Shown here: piece after piece, positions 8,834-18,838 of the stretch | Numbering within the stretch: the stretch's first letter is position 1 | Layout of the letters: each line of letters starts with the position of its first letter | Notes under the pieces: generated by a model | Seen by the model: the letters and a program-made list of their open reading frames with translations, nothing else | What the model was told of the DNA's origin: nothing | Database searches by the model: none | Position numbers and translations under genes: made by a program | NCBI RefSeq assembly: GCF_002849695.1 | Contig: NZ_CP018937.1 | Location: 248,001 to 312,000 of the forward strand | DNA: 64,000 bases | Reading direction: 5' to 3' | Source of the DNA: Bacteroides fragilis | GTDB taxonomy: Bacteria > Bacteroidota > Bacteroidia > Bacteroidales > Bacteroidaceae

Positions 8834-10636
8834 ATGAATAAAAAAAGAATGACAATGCGGAAAATTCAATATTTGTTTATCGGTTTGTTCTTCTGTCTGG
8901 GGATGCAGGCACAGGAGAAATTTAATATCAGGGGGGTACTTCCCTGGCATAATTTCTTGTCAGGACCTACTTCATGGAACTTGTCAGATTACCGGAATTA
9001 TCTGGATGAATGTCAGAAAAATGGTATCAACTTCATTGGTTTCCACAATTATACGGGGGGTGGTGAGCGTTATGCCACTTATGTGGAACCTATGATAAAA
9101 ATAGAATATAAGAATATTCTTCCTCAAGCCTGTTTTGATAATTCTCTGACTGCACGTTGGGGCTATCTGCCGATGGCTGTGAAAAACTTTGCTTATGATA
9201 CGGGAAAAGCATTCCACTTACCTGCAGGGGCAGAAGCTTTCGGTAATGACGGTTCGGTTACCTCGCACTCTCCCCGGGAGCATTACGAAAGGGCCCAGGG
9301 GCTGATGCGTGATGTATTGAAAATGGCACATGAACGGGGAATTCGTATGGCTATGGGATTTGAATTCGGAGTGATTCCTCCCGAATACTTTTCTTTGAAT
9401 GTAGCCGGAGACTGTTTCTATTGGTCGGGTGAATCGAATATGATTCCGAATCCGAAAAGTCAGATAGCAGCCGAGATACATTATGCTGCAATTGATGATA
9501 TCCTGAAAGCTTATCCGGATATTGATTACATCTGGATGTGGCTGAATGAACATTCGTTTATGGGAGTCGATACTCAGAAAGCATTGCGGAATGCACCTTT
9601 TGCCCGTGCTTATCGGGAAAATGAAAGCTTCTTTGAGGAAGCGGCCGATTCATCGGCCCGTTTTGTCGGAGTGTGGGCGCTGGAATATATGAAACTGACT
9701 TATGATTATCTGAAATCAAAGGGTTCGCATGCCAAATTGATCCTTGGTGGCTGGGGGGGAGGACATCAGTTACCTTCATTGCTGAAAGGATTGGACAGAG
9801 CTTTGCCCAAAGATATTATTTTCAGTTGTCTCAATCCGGATCTGGGGAAAAGTCCACAACCGGAGTTTTTGGGAGAGATTGCCCGGAACCGTAATGTATG
9901 GGCAGTTCCCTGGTTGGAAGGCGATCACCAGTTGTGGCATTTTCAGCCAAGGGTCCATATGATGCGTGAACATGTGAAACTTGCCGCTAAACAGAATCTG
10001 GACGGAGTGGTTGCTATCCACTGGCGTACGGAGGAACCTCGTTTTAATTTCCGAACGTTTGCCCATTTTGCTTCGGATAAAGATGCCAAAGAAAGTGTGG
10101 AGCAGTTGTATGACAGATTTCTGACGGAGGAGTTCGGAAAAGATGCGGCTAAAAAAATGACCCCGTTGCTTGCCGGAATGGATCGGAAACAAATTCAGTG
10201 GAATGTGCCTTCGCCGGAGTTTTACGCCTATACTCCGGAATGGGGACTGCTGGACGAAAATAATGTGCGGATACGGAAAGAACTGGTGTCTTCCGGAGAA
10301 TCATTATTGAAAAAGTTAAAAGGGGAGCAGCGGGATAATCTGGAACGTTTCATAGCAATGTTTCGTTTTGAACTTTTCTTGGGAGAGGTGGATCAGGCTA
10401 TGATACCTGCTTTTACCTTAAAGAAGAAAGAAGCGCAAGGTGAGAAAATAGATGCTTCACAGGAATATGCGGATGCATACCGGTTATTGCTTTCAGCACC
10501 AATCAAAGAGATGTTCGATACTTATGTGAAACGGGTTCATTCACGTGGAGAACTGGGAGTTCTTAGCTCTTTGAACCAGCGTGTGTGGCGTGAATACAAT
10601 GAACTTAAAACTTATCTGGAAAATAAAATAAAATAG
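8834..10636 (+). CDS. Putative glycoside hydrolase (TIM-barrel, uncharacterised family), exported
   Basis: I do not recognise a characterised family for this 600-residue protein. A signal peptide ends near residue 26 (GMQAQ). The mature part starts at once with a probable first barrel strand (FNIRGVLPWHNFLSG), followed by NGINFIGFHNY. The next gene has the same layout (RGFLPWTNF, MNFIMIHNY), so the two are paralogues. Shared acidic positions that could be catalytic are E239 (IWMWLNEHS) and E362 (VPWLEGD), matching E348 and E428 in the neighbour. Unlike the neighbour it lacks the N-terminal alpha/beta domain and the CBM. The architecture recalls GH67/GH115/GH20-type barrels. It lies 3 bp before the next gene, in the SusCD operon. 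The start could be any of three in-frame ATGs at 8834, 8849 and 8855. Confidence 0.65.
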   Translation: MNKKRMTMRKIQYLFIGLFFCLGMQAQEKFNIRGVLPWHNFLSGPTSWNLSDYRNYLDECQKNGINFIGFHNYTGGGERYATYVEPMIKIEYKNILPQACFDNSLTARWGYLPMAVKNFAYDTGKAFHLPAGAEAFGNDGSVTSHSPREHYERAQGLMRDVLKMAHERGIRMAMGFEFGVIPPEYFSLNVAGDCFYWSGESNMIPNPKSQIAAEIHYAAIDDILKAYPDIDYIWMWLNEHSFMGVDTQKALRNAPFARAYRENESFFEEAADSSARFVGVWALEYMKLTYDYLKSKGSHAKLILGGWGGGHQLPSLLKGLDRALPKDIIFSCLNPDLGKSPQPEFLGEIARNRNVWAVPWLEGDHQLWHFQPRVHMMREHVKLAAKQNLDGVVAIHWRTEEPRFNFRTFAHFASDKDAKESVEQLYDRFLTEEFGKDAAKKMTPLLAGMDRKQIQWNVPSPEFYAYTPEWGLLDENNVRIRKELVSSGESLLKKLKGEQRDNLERFIAMFRFELFLGEVDQAMIPAFTLKKKEAQGEKIDASQEYADAYRLLLSAPIKEMFDTYVKRVHSRGELGVLSSLNQRVWREYNELKTYLENKIK

Positions 10637-10638
10637 AA

Positions 10639-13600
10639 ATGAAACGAATGGCATATCACCTGCTGGCTGTTCTGATTCTGGCAATGACAGTATCGACAAT
10701 CAAAGCACAGATTTTATTGGCTATTTCGGGTACACCGGTCGAAGAATATGCGGCAGCAGAGCTTCAACGATATTACTATCAGTTGTCCGGGCGGCTATTA
10801 TCTGTCGGACATGGAGAAGTGCCGGACAGGAAAACGGAATTTGTGCTTATAAGACTGGATCATCCGTTGATGACTTCTTGGAAAGACAATGGAGTGCTGT
10901 CTCTGGCATCAGTGCCCGGAGCACAGGGGTATGTCATTCGGACAGTGAAGGAAAAAGGCAGGCAACTGGTGGTTATTGCCGGTGCGGATGCCAGTGGACT
11001 GCTTTATGGCGTATATGGGTTATTGGAGGATCATTTAGGAATGCGTTTCTATATGAACGGGGATGTGTATCCCGATAAAAAAAAGCCGCAGACAAAGTTA
11101 CCGTTTATCCGGGATGAACGTACGCCGACAATGACCGTTCGCGGATTTCTTCCCTGGACTAATTTTCCACAATCGGCTACGATTTATTCATGGGATGATT
11201 GGCGTTACATCATAGATCAGGCTGCGCGGATGCGGATGAATTTTATTATGATTCATAACTATAACGGGTTTTGCGGGCATAATGAATTGTTTCATAATTT
11301 TGAGTATAAAGGTCATTTGTCACGTGGATGGATGCCTACCATAAAGACCGGACACGGATGGTGTTGCCCCGGATGGGATGTCAATGAATATCTTTTTGGA
11401 GCATCCGGGATTTATGATGACTATGATTTTGGAGCTGATTATGGGTTACATAATGAAACGCTGACGAATAGCCAGATCAAAGAGAAAGGAGCAACTATAT
11501 TCCGCAAGGTGATCGCCTATGCACATTTGCGTGGTGTGAAAATAGGCTTAGGATTGGATATCGATGTCCTCTTGCCGGAATATCAGACTGAGCCGGATAA
11601 TAGAGAAGTAATTAAGGCACAGGTTACAGAAATTGCCTGTGAATATCCGGAACTGGATTATCTGCTTTGTTTCCAGTCTGAGGGTCAGAAGAATGAAGCT
11701 TTTTATGCCCGCTGGCGGAGAGTTTTTGATGGATTCTATGAAGAGATGAAGCGGATGTCGCCTTCTACCCGTATAGCTGTATCGGGGTGGGGACTGACCC
11801 CGGAATCAGTGAATAGTCTGCCCGAAGATGTTATTTGTGCTCCCATATCTTATTATTCGGCAGCGTTCGAACCGGGAAGTGTGTATGGCAGTCGTGAATA
11901 CTGGGGATGTCCCTGGTTGGAACGGGATTTTAACAGTTCTGAATATTACTATCCTTATAATGTGGATCTTTCGGAAACCATCCGGGCCTTCGGAGATGCT
12001 TCTCCCAATATGAATGGTTTTTATGCACTGACGTGGAGACTGGCCGATGCTATTTCTCCTAAAATGTGGTATATCAGTAAGGCCCCCTGGTATAAGCGTG
12101 AAGTACTGGATTCTTCGGAGAAGGTATATCGGGATTTTGCATGTGCCAGTTACGGGAAAAATGCGGCCGATGCCATTACCGGTATTATCAATCAAAACGA
12201 GCCTTTTGCCACTGACTTTGGCGAGTGTCAGGAAACACCCGGATTTAATCAGGTGGTGCATACTTATCCGTTGATGAACCTTTGTTCGATGGCTTTTATC
12301 GGGAAAAATGGAGAAACCGTAAAGATAGAAGCTACCGGATACAAAGAGAAGAAAGGTACCCAAAATGCCCCTTGTGATGAAGGTGGTGAGTGTGTAGGGT
12401 ATATTATGGCGGATGACTGGTTGGAGTATCCTGCGGTTGATTTTAGTAATAGTCCTGAGCGGATGTCCGTTCGGGTCGCTTCTGCATCTTCGGGTGGGGT
12501 TGCCACTGTTTGTCTGGACCGTCTGGAAGGCCCTGTTATCGCCCGGTTTGAGGTAAAGAATACGGAAGGGTGGCAATCTTGGAGAACGCTGACGGTTCCG
12601 GTGAGCGGATTGAAGGGTATTCATACATTGTATATTCGTTTTCAACCTTTTGACGTGATAGCCGGGGCGGAAAAATTAGCTGAAGCACAATTGAAAACCA
12701 TTGATAGTTGTATGGCGGTTACTCCGGATGCACTTCAGAGATTGCGTCTTTCCCGGTTGCGCGCGCGTATTCAGGGTGCTGCTTGCCACATTGCGTTGAA
12801 TGCCGGTTTTGAAGCTTATCGGTGGGATGATTTACCCGGAAAGATGGATGAATGGGCGCGCAGCTTCCTGTATCGTATCGAGGATATTTCGTCCTACGGG
12901 AATATCATGAGTACTCAGAATAGATTTGTCAAACAGAATTATGTAGCGAAAATCAATCAACTTCGTAAGCAACAGCGGGTACAGGCACCTTCGCATATTA
13001 CAGCCAAGGGAACCCGTGAGGGAGCATTGGTCAGTTGGCGTAATGAAGAACCGGCGGCAAAGGCTTTTGTTGTTTGTCGTAATGGAGAAGAAATTGATAC
13101 ATTGGCAGCCGGTGTGACATGCTATCGGGATATATTTCATGGAGTTGCTGTCTATTCAGTGTACACGGTGGATGTTGAAGGGCATAAGAGTCCTTTGGGA
13201 ATACCTGCCCGGTGTCCGGCTGGAAATGCAGATCGTGAAGCACCGGTTATTGTTATTAATTCTCCGGTGACTTCCGTAATGAAGGGAGCTCCGTTACATA
13301 TCCGGTTTTCTGTGGTTGAAGACCGGTTGCCCGAAGTTGTATCCGGAACACTTCACTATCGGAAACCGGGAGATAAAGTATGGAAAGAGTTGCCGTTTGA
13401 ACGCCGGGTCAGAGCTGTCTTCACATTGACGTTGCCTGCTTCCGGGATTACCGAAGAAGGAATAGAATACTATATTTCTGCTTCCGATTCTCACAATACC
13501 TCCTTTTATCCGGCCTCTGCTCCGTTCCGGAATCATACGGTAGTGGTGACGGGAGTACAGGGGAATGATAAACCGATACCTCCGGTGGTAAAACAAGTCG

Positions 13601-13857
13601 ATAATAACCGTATGTACTGGACTTGTACGGAGAATGCGGAAATGTATCGCATCTATCGTGCTAAGACTCCTGATTTTGCAGTCGGGGTAGGTACGTTTGT
13701 GACGTTTGTAGCTGGAAATACATGCACCTTTGCCGATAATGGATTCGATTTTGACGGAACTCCTTTAAAAGGGACTTATTATTATCGCCTGACTTCCGTA
13801 TCACGGTGGGATTGTGAAAGTGAGGTATCAGATATCATTCAAATAGATTATCAATGA
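10639..13857 (+). CDS. Large putative glycoside hydrolase with GH67/GH20-type N-domain and CBM6-like module
   Basis: This 1072-residue exported protein has a signal peptide to about residue 23 (TIKAQ). An alpha/beta domain of the GH67/GH20 N-terminal type follows (about 25-150; EEYAAAELQRYYYQLSG, GADASGLLYGVYGLLED). Next is a TIM-barrel region (about 165-510) starting MTVRGFLPWTNF, with candidate acids E348 (CFQSEGQ) and E428 (CPWLERD). A CBM6/35-like beta-sandwich (about 560-680; GYIMADDWLEYPAVDF) and FnIII-like modules (about 790-1072) come last. It is the larger paralogue of the preceding gene and overlaps the following GH26 by ATGA. The N-domain is known from alpha-glucuronidases and hexosaminidases, so uronic acid or acetylated side-chain removal is possible. 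The specificity is unknown. Confidence 0.7.
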   Translation: MKRMAYHLLAVLILAMTVSTIKAQILLAISGTPVEEYAAAELQRYYYQLSGRLLSVGHGEVPDRKTEFVLIRLDHPLMTSWKDNGVLSLASVPGAQGYVIRTVKEKGRQLVVIAGADASGLLYGVYGLLEDHLGMRFYMNGDVYPDKKKPQTKLPFIRDERTPTMTVRGFLPWTNFPQSATIYSWDDWRYIIDQAARMRMNFIMIHNYNGFCGHNELFHNFEYKGHLSRGWMPTIKTGHGWCCPGWDVNEYLFGASGIYDDYDFGADYGLHNETLTNSQIKEKGATIFRKVIAYAHLRGVKIGLGLDIDVLLPEYQTEPDNREVIKAQVTEIACEYPELDYLLCFQSEGQKNEAFYARWRRVFDGFYEEMKRMSPSTRIAVSGWGLTPESVNSLPEDVICAPISYYSAAFEPGSVYGSREYWGCPWLERDFNSSEYYYPYNVDLSETIRAFGDASPNMNGFYALTWRLADAISPKMWYISKAPWYKREVLDSSEKVYRDFACASYGKNAADAITGIINQNEPFATDFGECQETPGFNQVVHTYPLMNLCSMAFIGKNGETVKIEATGYKEKKGTQNAPCDEGGECVGYIMADDWLEYPAVDFSNSPERMSVRVASASSGGVATVCLDRLEGPVIARFEVKNTEGWQSWRTLTVPVSGLKGIHTLYIRFQPFDVIAGAEKLAEAQLKTIDSCMAVTPDALQRLRLSRLRARIQGAACHIALNAGFEAYRWDDLPGKMDEWARSFLYRIEDISSYGNIMSTQNRFVKQNYVAKINQLRKQQRVQAPSHITAKGTREGALVSWRNEEPAAKAFVVCRNGEEIDTLAAGVTCYRDIFHGVAVYSVYTVDVEGHKSPLGIPARCPAGNADREAPVIVINSPVTSVMKGAPLHIRFSVVEDRLPEVVSGTLHYRKPGDKVWKELPFERRVRAVFTLTLPASGITEEGIEYYISASDSHNTSFYPASAPFRNHTVVVTGVQGNDKPIPPVVKQVDNNRMYWTCTENAEMYRIYRAKTPDFAVGVGTFVTFVAGNTCTFADNGFDFDGTPLKGTYYYRLTSVSRWDCESEVSDIIQIDYQ

Positions 13858-14969
13858 AAAGAATTGGAATATACATTGCTACTGTGGTCTGCATCCTGTC
13901 CTGTGTTCCCCCGCAAAGGAATTTGCTGACAGAAACCAGACAGATGCTGGTTGATTCAGGCGCGACTGAACGGACGGCAGCTTTGTTTTATAACTTGCGC
14001 CAACTGACCGGGAAACAGGTTGTTTACGGACAACATAATTATGAAATGGATGGGTTTGACTCGGATACCACACGCTGGCGGGATGAAGCGAACCGATGTG
14101 ACGCATACGATGTAACGGGAACTTATCCTGCTTTGGCCAGCTTTGATTTTCTTCATTTTACAAATCCCCGTAGTTGGGAAACAAAAGACCCGGATTACAT
14201 CCGGCAGAAGTTTCATGCTGCATATAACCGAGGTAACGTGATTACATTCTGCTGGCATTATTACAATCCGGTGACCGGTGGAAACTTTTATGATACCACC
14301 CGGGTGGTCCGCCATATCTTACCGGGAGGTTCCCATCATGCTATATTTAAGGCTGACCTGAAAATCATTGCCGACTTTGCCCACAATGCAAAAGCCGACA
14401 ACGGAGAATTGATTCCCATTATATTCCGTCCCTGGCATGAGTTTGATGGCAACTGGTTCTGGTGGGGCAGAAATCATTGCCGGGTTGAGGAGTTTAAAGA
14501 ATTATATCGGTTTACGGTCACTTACCTCAGGGACTCTCTGCAGGTACATAACTTTCTGTATGCTTTCTCTCCTGATTGTGGCTTTGCTACCGAAGCCGAA
14601 TACCTGGAACGCTATCCGGGAGATGAATATGTAGATGTGGTAGGAATGGATAATTACTGGGATTTTCGTCCGGATGGAGGAGACACTTCTCTGGTTGTTT
14701 TGAAAGCACGTATATTGACTCAGTATGCCCGGCAGCATGCAAAACTTTCGGCCATTACCGAGACCGGTACACAGACCCGTGACTCGTTGTGGTATACGCA
14801 ATTGTTGTCCATCCTGCGTTCGGAAGGAGTAGCTTTGAACTATGTGTGTAGCTGGTCCGGGTTTGCTCCTTATAAAGGACATCCGGCTGCAACCGATTTT
14901 TGCCGGTTTAAGGAAGATTCCCTGGTACTTTTTGCAGATGAGATTCCCGATTTCTATACTTGGCCTTAA
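13854..14969 (+). CDS. GH26 beta-mannanase, lipoprotein
   Basis: This 371-residue GH26 enzyme hydrolyses beta-1,4-mannosidic bonds. The signal ends in CILSC, giving a lipidated cysteine near residue 17 and placing it on a membrane surface. The acid/base is E196 in FRPWHEFDGNWFWWG and the nucleophile is E303 in AITETG, both in the standard GH26 context. The length fits a single catalytic domain without a CBM. It overlaps the previous gene by ATGA and ends the SusCD operon. A second GH26 at 22691 has the same layout, which suggests one enzyme makes long oligosaccharides outside and the other trims to mannobiose; which does which is not clear from sequence. Confidence 0.92.
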   Translation: MKRIGIYIATVVCILSCVPPQRNLLTETRQMLVDSGATERTAALFYNLRQLTGKQVVYGQHNYEMDGFDSDTTRWRDEANRCDAYDVTGTYPALASFDFLHFTNPRSWETKDPDYIRQKFHAAYNRGNVITFCWHYYNPVTGGNFYDTTRVVRHILPGGSHHAIFKADLKIIADFAHNAKADNGELIPIIFRPWHEFDGNWFWWGRNHCRVEEFKELYRFTVTYLRDSLQVHNFLYAFSPDCGFATEAEYLERYPGDEYVDVVGMDNYWDFRPDGGDTSLVVLKARILTQYARQHAKLSAITETGTQTRDSLWYTQLLSILRSEGVALNYVCSWSGFAPYKGHPAATDFCRFKEDSLVLFADEIPDFYTWP

Positions 14970-14993
14970 CCTGCTTATAATAATATCATGGAA

Positions 14994-15038
14994 TGCTAAG
15001 ATAGTATTAGGTATACATGCGGACGACGCTTATCTTTG
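14994..15038 (+). promoter_or_regulatory. PUL box (diverged) and -7 element before the GH5/methyltransferase operon
   Basis: TGCTAAGATAGTATTAG (14994-15010) keeps the core of the PUL box (AARATARTAYT). It lies exactly 37 nt before TATCTTTG (15031-15038), a perfect TAnnTTTG. The GH5 start is 52 nt further on. The match in sequence is weaker than at the other promoters, but the identical spacing supports it. Confidence 0.55.
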
Positions 15039-15090
15039 CAATATCAGTTACAGAGTGAAAAAAATCTTATAAATAAAACATCTGATAATT

Positions 15091-16392
15091 ATGAAAACCC
15101 TATTGAGTATACTACTGACCTTGCTGGTCGTGTTCGGGGCATGTACTTCTCCCCGGATTTCTTCCGATCCTTTTGTCCGTGTGTCAGACGGGCGTCTGAC
15201 GGTGAATGGAAAACCTTACTATTATATTGGGACCAATTTTTGGTATGGAGCCATATTGGGGGCACAGGGGCAGGGGGGAAATCGTGAAAGGTTGCTTCGT
15301 GAACTCGATCACCTGAAAGCCCATGGAATCAATAACCTGCGTGTTCTTGTCGGGGCCGACGGAAAAGATGGTATTCCGACAAAAGCTGAACCTGCGCTTC
15401 AGATAGAAGCAGGCGTATATAACGATACTATTTTCGACGGACTCGATTATTTCTTATCGGAGTTGGGCAAACGGGATATGTATGCCGTGCTTTTTCTGAA
15501 CAATAGTTGGGAGTGGTCGGGCGGATATTCCCAATACCTTTATTGGGCGGGACACGGTGAGGTACCGATGCCGAATATAGCCGGATGGGATGCTTTCTCC
15601 GGTTATGTGGCACAATACGCTAAGTCTGAAAAAGCACACCGTCTGTTCCGGAATCATGTTACCCACGTCGTGAATCGTGTCAACCGGTACACGGGAAAGA
15701 AATACAGTGAAGATCCTGCGATCATGTCCTGGCAGATAGGAAATGAGCCCCGTCCGTTCGGTGAGGAGAATAAGGAAAGCTTTGCGGCGTGGATTGCGGA
15801 TTGTGCGGCACTTATTAAATCATTGGACCCTAATCATCTGGTCTCGGTCGGATCGGAGGGAATGGTCGGTTGTGAAGGAGATCTTTCACTTTGGACTTCC
15901 ATTCATGCCGATGCCAATATCGATTATGCCACGATTCATATCTGGCCGAACAATTGGGGATGGATCGATAAGAAAGATATTCCGGGAACTCTTGGACAGG
16001 CCATAAAGAATACTTGCTCTTATATTGACATACATGCCCAAGAGGCCCATAAGATAAACAAGCCGTTGGTGCTTGAAGAGTTCGGTTTGCCGAGAGACAG
16101 CGTAAAGTTTGCCTCGGACAGTCCGACTGTCCAACGAGACCTTTATTATAGGAAAGTGTTTGATATCGTCAAAAAGCATGCTGTCGGGAAAGGCGTTTTT
16201 CAAGGATGTAATTTCTGGGCATGGGGTGGATTTGCACAACCCCGCCACCTCTTCTGGCAAAAAGGAGATGACTACATGGGAGATCCGGGGCAGGAAGAAC
16301 AAGGGCTGAATTCGGTTTATGCAACGGATTCGACAGTGTATATGATTAGAGAGACGGTAAATGATATTAACCAGATAATTCAGAAACAATGA
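15091..16392 (+). CDS. GH5 endo-beta-mannanase (GH5_7-like), lipoprotein
   Basis: This 433-residue lipoprotein (signal MKTLLSILL...VFGAC, cysteine near 18) is a clan-A retaining mannanase. The barrel starts with the NGKPYYYIGTNFWYG segment. The acid/base is E219 in WQIGNEPRP and the nucleophile is E330 in VLEEFG, which is the GH5 arrangement. The overall pattern resembles subfamily 7 mannanases. It opens the operon that also carries a GH3 and the corrinoid methyltransferase genes, and it overlaps the GH3 by ATGA. Role: internal cleavage of mannan or glucomannan at the surface or in the periplasm. Confidence 0.9.
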   Translation: MKTLLSILLTLLVVFGACTSPRISSDPFVRVSDGRLTVNGKPYYYIGTNFWYGAILGAQGQGGNRERLLRELDHLKAHGINNLRVLVGADGKDGIPTKAEPALQIEAGVYNDTIFDGLDYFLSELGKRDMYAVLFLNNSWEWSGGYSQYLYWAGHGEVPMPNIAGWDAFSGYVAQYAKSEKAHRLFRNHVTHVVNRVNRYTGKKYSEDPAIMSWQIGNEPRPFGEENKESFAAWIADCAALIKSLDPNHLVSVGSEGMVGCEGDLSLWTSIHADANIDYATIHIWPNNWGWIDKKDIPGTLGQAIKNTCSYIDIHAQEAHKINKPLVLEEFGLPRDSVKFASDSPTVQRDLYYRKVFDIVKKHAVGKGVFQGCNFWAWGGFAQPRHLFWQKGDDYMGDPGQEEQGLNSVYATDSTVYMIRETVNDINQIIQKQ

Positions 16393-18833
16393 AAATAAAA
16401 TTACTGTGTATTCTGTTGCTGGGAGTGATTCCCGTATGCCCGATCCATGGCAAGGATACGTTCGGGAAGAAAAAAGATAAAGCAACGCGGCTCCTTTTTT
16501 ATGATCTGAATAAGAACGGGCAGATGGATACCTATGAAAACCCCTCTGTTCCGGTAGAAGAGCGTGTGGAGTACCTTCTGTCACAGATGACGCTGGAAGA
16601 AAAGGTAGGCCAGATGCTTACTTCATTGGGATGGCCGATGTACGAACGGGTGGGAGAGGAAATTCGCCTGACTGCACGGTTGGAAAAGGAAATCAGCGAA
16701 TATCATATCGGGGCACTCTGGGGCTTTATGCGGGCCGATCCATGGACACAGCGCACGCTGCATACCGGGCTCAATCCTTCATTGGCTGCCCGCGCCTCCA
16801 ACCGTCTTCAGGCTTTTGTCATGGAGCATAGCCGTTTGGGCATTCCGTTGTTCCTGGCAGAAGAATGCCCTCATGGACATATGGCGATTGGTACAACCGT
16901 TTTTCCCACTTCCATTGGTCAGGCCAGTACCTGGAATCCGGAGCTGATCAGGCAGATGGGGCGTGTTATTGCAACCGAAGCAAGTGCTCAGGGAGCGCAT
17001 ATCGGTTATGGACCGGTACTCGATTTAGCCCGCGATCCGCGTTGGTCACGTGTGGAAGAGACTTACGGAGAAGACCCTTATCTGAATGGAGTGATGGGAG
17101 CTGCTTTGGTACGCGGTTTTCAAGGGGACACACTAAGGGGGCGTAAAAGTGTAATTGCCACTCTCAAGCATTTTGCCTCGTATGGCTGGACCGAAGGGGG
17201 ACATAACGGAGGTACTGCCCATCTGGGCGAACGTGAACTGGAAGAAGCTATTTTCCCTCCTTTTCGTGAAGCTGTAGGGGCAGGAGCATTGTCGGTGATG
17301 AGTTCGTATAATGAAATAGACGGTAATCCGTGTACCGGAAGCCGCTATTTGCTGACAGATATTTTGAAAGACCGTTGGCAATTCAAAGGTTTCGTCGTGT
17401 CCGATTTGTATGCTATTGGCGGATTACGGGAACACGGAGTTGCAGGCAGTGACTATGAAGCAGCCGTGAAAGCTGTGAATGCCGGGGTGGATAGTGACCT
17501 GGGGACGAATGTATATGCGGAACAACTGGTTGCCGCAGTTCGAAAAGGAGATGTCGCTATGGAGACAGTAGATAAGTCGGTACGCCGCATATTATCTCTC
17601 AAATTCCACATGGGATTGTTTGATGCTCCGTTTGTTGATGATAAGCGTCCGGCACAACTGGTTGCCTCTCCCGAGCATATCGGACTGGCTCGTGAAGTTG
17701 CCCGTCAGTCGATCGTTCTGCTTAAGAATGAAGACAAGCTGTTACCGTTGAAGAAGGATATTCGTACCCTTGCCGTCATAGGTCCCAATGCCGATAATGG
17801 TTATAATATGCTTGGTGACTATACAGCCCCTCAGGCAGACGGTTCTGTGGTGACTGTTCTGGAGGGCATCCGACAAAAAGTTTCTAAAGACACCCGTGTG
17901 CTTTATGCCAAAGGTTGTGCCGTGCGGGATTCTTCCCGTACCGGATTTGCCGATGCCATAGAGGCTGCCCGTAGTGCCGATGTCGTGGTGATGGTAGTAG
18001 GAGGATCGAGTGCCCGGGATTTTTCTTCGGAATATGAAGAGACAGGAGCTGCCAAGGTCTCTGCAAACCGGGTCAGTGATATGGAAAGTGGAGAGGGATA
18101 TGACCGTGCCACACTTCATCTTATGGGCAGACAATTGGAATTGCTGGAAGAGGTTCGCAAATTGGGCAAGCCGATGGTATTGGTCCTGATCAAAGGGCGC
18201 CCGTTATTGATGGAGGGAGTCATTCAGGAAGCAGATGCAATTCTTGATGCCTGGTATCCGGGTATGCAGGGAGGAAATGCTGTGGCAGATGTGCTATTTG
18301 GCGATTACAATCCGGCAGGTCGTCTCACACTTTCCGTTCCGCGTTCGGTCGGACAGCTTCCGGTATACTATAATACGAAACGTAAGGGAAATCGCAGTCG
18401 CTATATAGAAGAGGCGGGTACTCCCCGTTATCCTTTTGGCTATGGCCTTAGCTATACGACGTTCTCCTATACCGGCATGAAGGTTCGGGTGAGTGAAGAA
18501 AGCAATCACTGCCGGGTAGATGTATCGGTAACTGTACGCAACCAGGGTACAGTGGATGGTGACGAAGTGGTGCAGCTTTATCTGCGGGATGAAGTCGGCA
18601 GCTTTACAACCCCTGACAGACAGCTGCGTGCTTTCAGCCGTGTACGCCTGAAAGCAGGTGAGACCCGGGAAATAACTTTTACTCTCGACAAGAAGTCGTT
18701 GGCCCTGTATATGCGGGACGGTGAATGGGCCGTGGAACCGGGACGTTTTACAGTCATGGCAGGAGGCTCTTCCGAAGACATTGCCTGTCAGCAGGAATTT
18801 GAGATAAACCGAAAATATACTTTTAAAATGTAA
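16389..18833 (+). CDS. GH3 beta-glycosidase with N-terminal EF-hand-like loop
   Basis: This 814-residue exported GH3 enzyme has a signal peptide to about residue 21. A short segment, FYDLNKNGQMDTYENP (D39-x-N41-x-N43-G-x-x-D47-x-x-E50), fits a calcium-binding EF-hand or dockerin-like loop. The GH3 barrel follows with LARDPRWSRVEETYGEDPYL and LKHFASYG, then the nucleophile D339 in VVSDLYAIGG. The second domain and a C-terminal FnIII-like domain are complete. It belongs to a different GH3 branch from the enzyme at 207 (SDL rather than SDC). Context suggests beta-glucosidase or beta-mannosidase action on glucomannan oligosaccharides. The methyltransferase gene begins 5 bp after its stop. Confidence 0.9.
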   Translation: MKIKLLCILLLGVIPVCPIHGKDTFGKKKDKATRLLFYDLNKNGQMDTYENPSVPVEERVEYLLSQMTLEEKVGQMLTSLGWPMYERVGEEIRLTARLEKEISEYHIGALWGFMRADPWTQRTLHTGLNPSLAARASNRLQAFVMEHSRLGIPLFLAEECPHGHMAIGTTVFPTSIGQASTWNPELIRQMGRVIATEASAQGAHIGYGPVLDLARDPRWSRVEETYGEDPYLNGVMGAALVRGFQGDTLRGRKSVIATLKHFASYGWTEGGHNGGTAHLGERELEEAIFPPFREAVGAGALSVMSSYNEIDGNPCTGSRYLLTDILKDRWQFKGFVVSDLYAIGGLREHGVAGSDYEAAVKAVNAGVDSDLGTNVYAEQLVAAVRKGDVAMETVDKSVRRILSLKFHMGLFDAPFVDDKRPAQLVASPEHIGLAREVARQSIVLLKNEDKLLPLKKDIRTLAVIGPNADNGYNMLGDYTAPQADGSVVTVLEGIRQKVSKDTRVLYAKGCAVRDSSRTGFADAIEAARSADVVVMVVGGSSARDFSSEYEETGAAKVSANRVSDMESGEGYDRATLHLMGRQLELLEEVRKLGKPMVLVLIKGRPLLMEGVIQEADAILDAWYPGMQGGNAVADVLFGDYNPAGRLTLSVPRSVGQLPVYYNTKRKGNRSRYIEEAGTPRYPFGYGLSYTTFSYTGMKVRVSEESNHCRVDVSVTVRNQGTVDGDEVVQLYLRDEVGSFTTPDRQLRAFSRVRLKAGETREITFTLDKKSLALYMRDGEWAVEPGRFTVMAGGSSEDIACQQEFEINRKYTFKM

Positions 18834-18838
18834 ATGCT

